Of a stretch of 64,000 bases of DNA, positions 63,018 to 64,000 are shown in pieces. Below the pieces are notes generated by a model. That model saw only the letters and a program-made list of their open reading frames with translations, made no database searches and had not been told where the DNA came from. The position numbers were made by a program, and so were the translations under genes. The stretch's first letter is position 1. Each line of letters opens with the position of its first letter. This stretch comes from JAYRSJ01 sp041920215 (GTDB lineage Bacteria; Pseudomonadota; Gammaproteobacteria; Burkholderiales; Burkholderiaceae_C): positions 186,001 through 250,000 of the forward strand of contig JAYRSJ010000002.1 in NCBI GenBank assembly GCA_041920215.1, written 5' to 3'.

Positions 63018-64000
63018 TCAGCGGGCCTTCACAAAGGCGCGCAGCTCGGCCGCCATGCGCTGCAGCGATTCCTGGTGGATGTACATCATGTGGCCGGCCT
63101 CGAAGTAGCTGACGCTGATCTGGCCCTGCAGCTGCTCGCGCAGGCCCAGATGCGCCAGGGTGTAGTCACCCGCGGCATGCGGGGTGGCCAGGTCATAGTA
63201 GCCGCTGGCCACATAGACGCGCATATCGGGGTTGGCATGCAGGGCGCGGCGCAGGCTTTCGCCGGCGCTCAGATAGCGGTTCTCGAAACCCTTCCAGGCC
63301 CAGCTCTTCCACAGCGGCGCATGGACCAGATAGGGCTCGTCGCTGATCCAGCCGAGCTGCTCGCGCAGCAGCCGGTTGATGCCCACCGCGTAGGCGCCGA
63401 CCAGATTGTTCATGCCGGCGTCGTCCTCGGGGTGTTCGCCGGCGTCGTCGCGGTCCAGGCCCAGGAAGCGGCTGTCAAGCCGCCCCACGGTCTGGCCGCG
63501 CTCGCGCAGCAGCTCCTTGAAGAAGCGAAACTCGCCGGGGCGCAGGTCGCAGCGCAGCGCATAGCCCTTGCTGAGCCCGGTGTGCAGGGACAGCAGCTCG
63601 GCGATACGGTCGCGCTCTCCCGGGGTCAGCCGCGCGCCTTGCATCAGGGCCAGCCAGTAGTCGCCGTGGGCGAAGTCCTCGGCCTCCTGGACGACCTGGC
63701 GCAGCGGCTTCTTCTGCTGGGTCTCGCGCAAGGCCTTGTGGTACCAGGCGGTAGCGGCATAGGTGGGCAGGAAGAGGGCGTAGGGCAGCTCGTTGCCGGC
63801 GTCGAAGCTGAGTGTCTGGAAGTCCAGTGCCAGCGACACCAGCATCAGGCCGTTCAGATAGATGTCGTGCTTCTCCTGCAGATGGCGCGACAGGCCGGCG
63901 GCGCGGGTCGTGCCATAGCTCTCGCCGATCAGGTACTTGGGGCTGGCCCAGCGGCCCCAGCGGTTCAGATAGAGCCGTATGAACTCGCCCACCGCGTCGA
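63018..64000 (-). CDS. Serine carboxypeptidase (S10)-like protein, N-terminus beyond window
   Basis: The frame is open to the right edge, so the N-terminus is missing; a GTG at 63992 looks internal. The visible 327 residues show the S10 nucleophile elbow 'YLIGESYGTTRAAGL', the Asp region 'VYVASGYYDLATPHAAG' and the catalytic His in 'YFEAGHMMYIHQESLQ', ending the alpha/beta hydrolase fold. Members of this group in bacteria are exported peptidases of unclear substrate. It is followed 14 bases later by the diguanylate cyclase gene. Confidence 0.88.
   Translation of the reverse strand, partial: DAVGEFIRLYLNRWGRWASPKYLIGESYGTTRAAGLSRHLQEKHDIYLNGLMLVSLALDFQTLSFDAGNELPYALFLPTYAATAWYHKALRETQQKKPLRQVVQEAEDFAHGDYWLALMQGARLTPGERDRIAELLSLHTGLSKGYALRCDLRPGEFRFFKELLRERGQTVGRLDSRFLGLDRDDAGEHPEDDAGMNNLVGAYAVGINRLLREQLGWISDEPYLVHAPLWKSWAWKGFENRYLSAGESLRRALHANPDMRVYVASGYYDLATPHAAGDYTLAHLGLREQLQGQISVSYFEAGHMMYIHQESLQRMAAELRAFVKAR

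Overview
The window is high-GC, densely coded bacterial DNA. Gene content suggests a betaproteobacterium of the order Burkholderiales, perhaps near Roseateles, Pelomonas or Rubrivivax. The pointers are ubiJ-ubiB, a PEP-CTERM protein, an EpsL-like outer-membrane protein, and the hut pathway that runs through formylglutamate. That placement is inference, because no 16S gene is present. No tRNA, rRNA, CRISPR array, insertion sequence or prophage was seen. No gap without a gene exceeds 300 bases.

Positions 1-27761 form one large exopolysaccharide (EPS) locus, cut by the left edge. A plus-strand operon (3-7134) carries the end of a probable glycosyltransferase, a flippase, a nitroreductase-like protein, a polysaccharide pyruvyl transferase, a hexapeptide acyltransferase, a GT4 glycosyltransferase and a CapK-like adenylate-forming enzyme. 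Next come a minus-strand heparinase-family lipoprotein lyase, a wecB-wecG pair (UDP-ManNAc and its transfer), and a plus-strand UDP-glucuronate epimerase with ugd. A secreted S8 protease lipoprotein and a PEP-CTERM protein follow, the latter behind a candidate sigma-54 promoter. The long minus-strand operon (27761 down to 18619) holds the initiating undecaprenyl-phosphate glucose phosphotransferase, an EpsL-like barrel, galE, manC, rfbB, rfbD, rfbA, rfbC and a DUF3617 gene. Together these predict an acidic polymer started on glucose, with Gal, Man, Rha, GlcA/GalA and ManNAc available as precursors and probable pyruvate and acetyl groups.

Positions 27956-42872 are mostly core and housekeeping genes: ubiJ-ubiB, a sodium:solute symporter with a His-rich tail, an FmdB zinc ribbon protein, a DUF502 membrane protein, aspS with a clear terminator, a CsgG-like lipoprotein, a TPR protein, an Lrp/AsnC regulator divergent from an EamA exporter, a nudB-endonuclease-clsB overlapping operon, and an orphan sugar-binding protein. 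Positions 42968-47278 encode an ATPase-permease-adaptor export system. A multi-rhodanese protein and a serine beta-lactamase-like hydrolase follow.

Positions 50477-58549 hold a complete histidine utilisation locus: hutH and hutU on the minus strand, and hutC, hutD, hutI, hutG and hutF on the plus strand, divergent around a HutC-type operator lying in the spacer of the predicted hutU promoter. The right end holds a chemoreceptor, an asparaginase, a TPR diguanylate cyclase and a serine carboxypeptidase-like gene cut by the edge.
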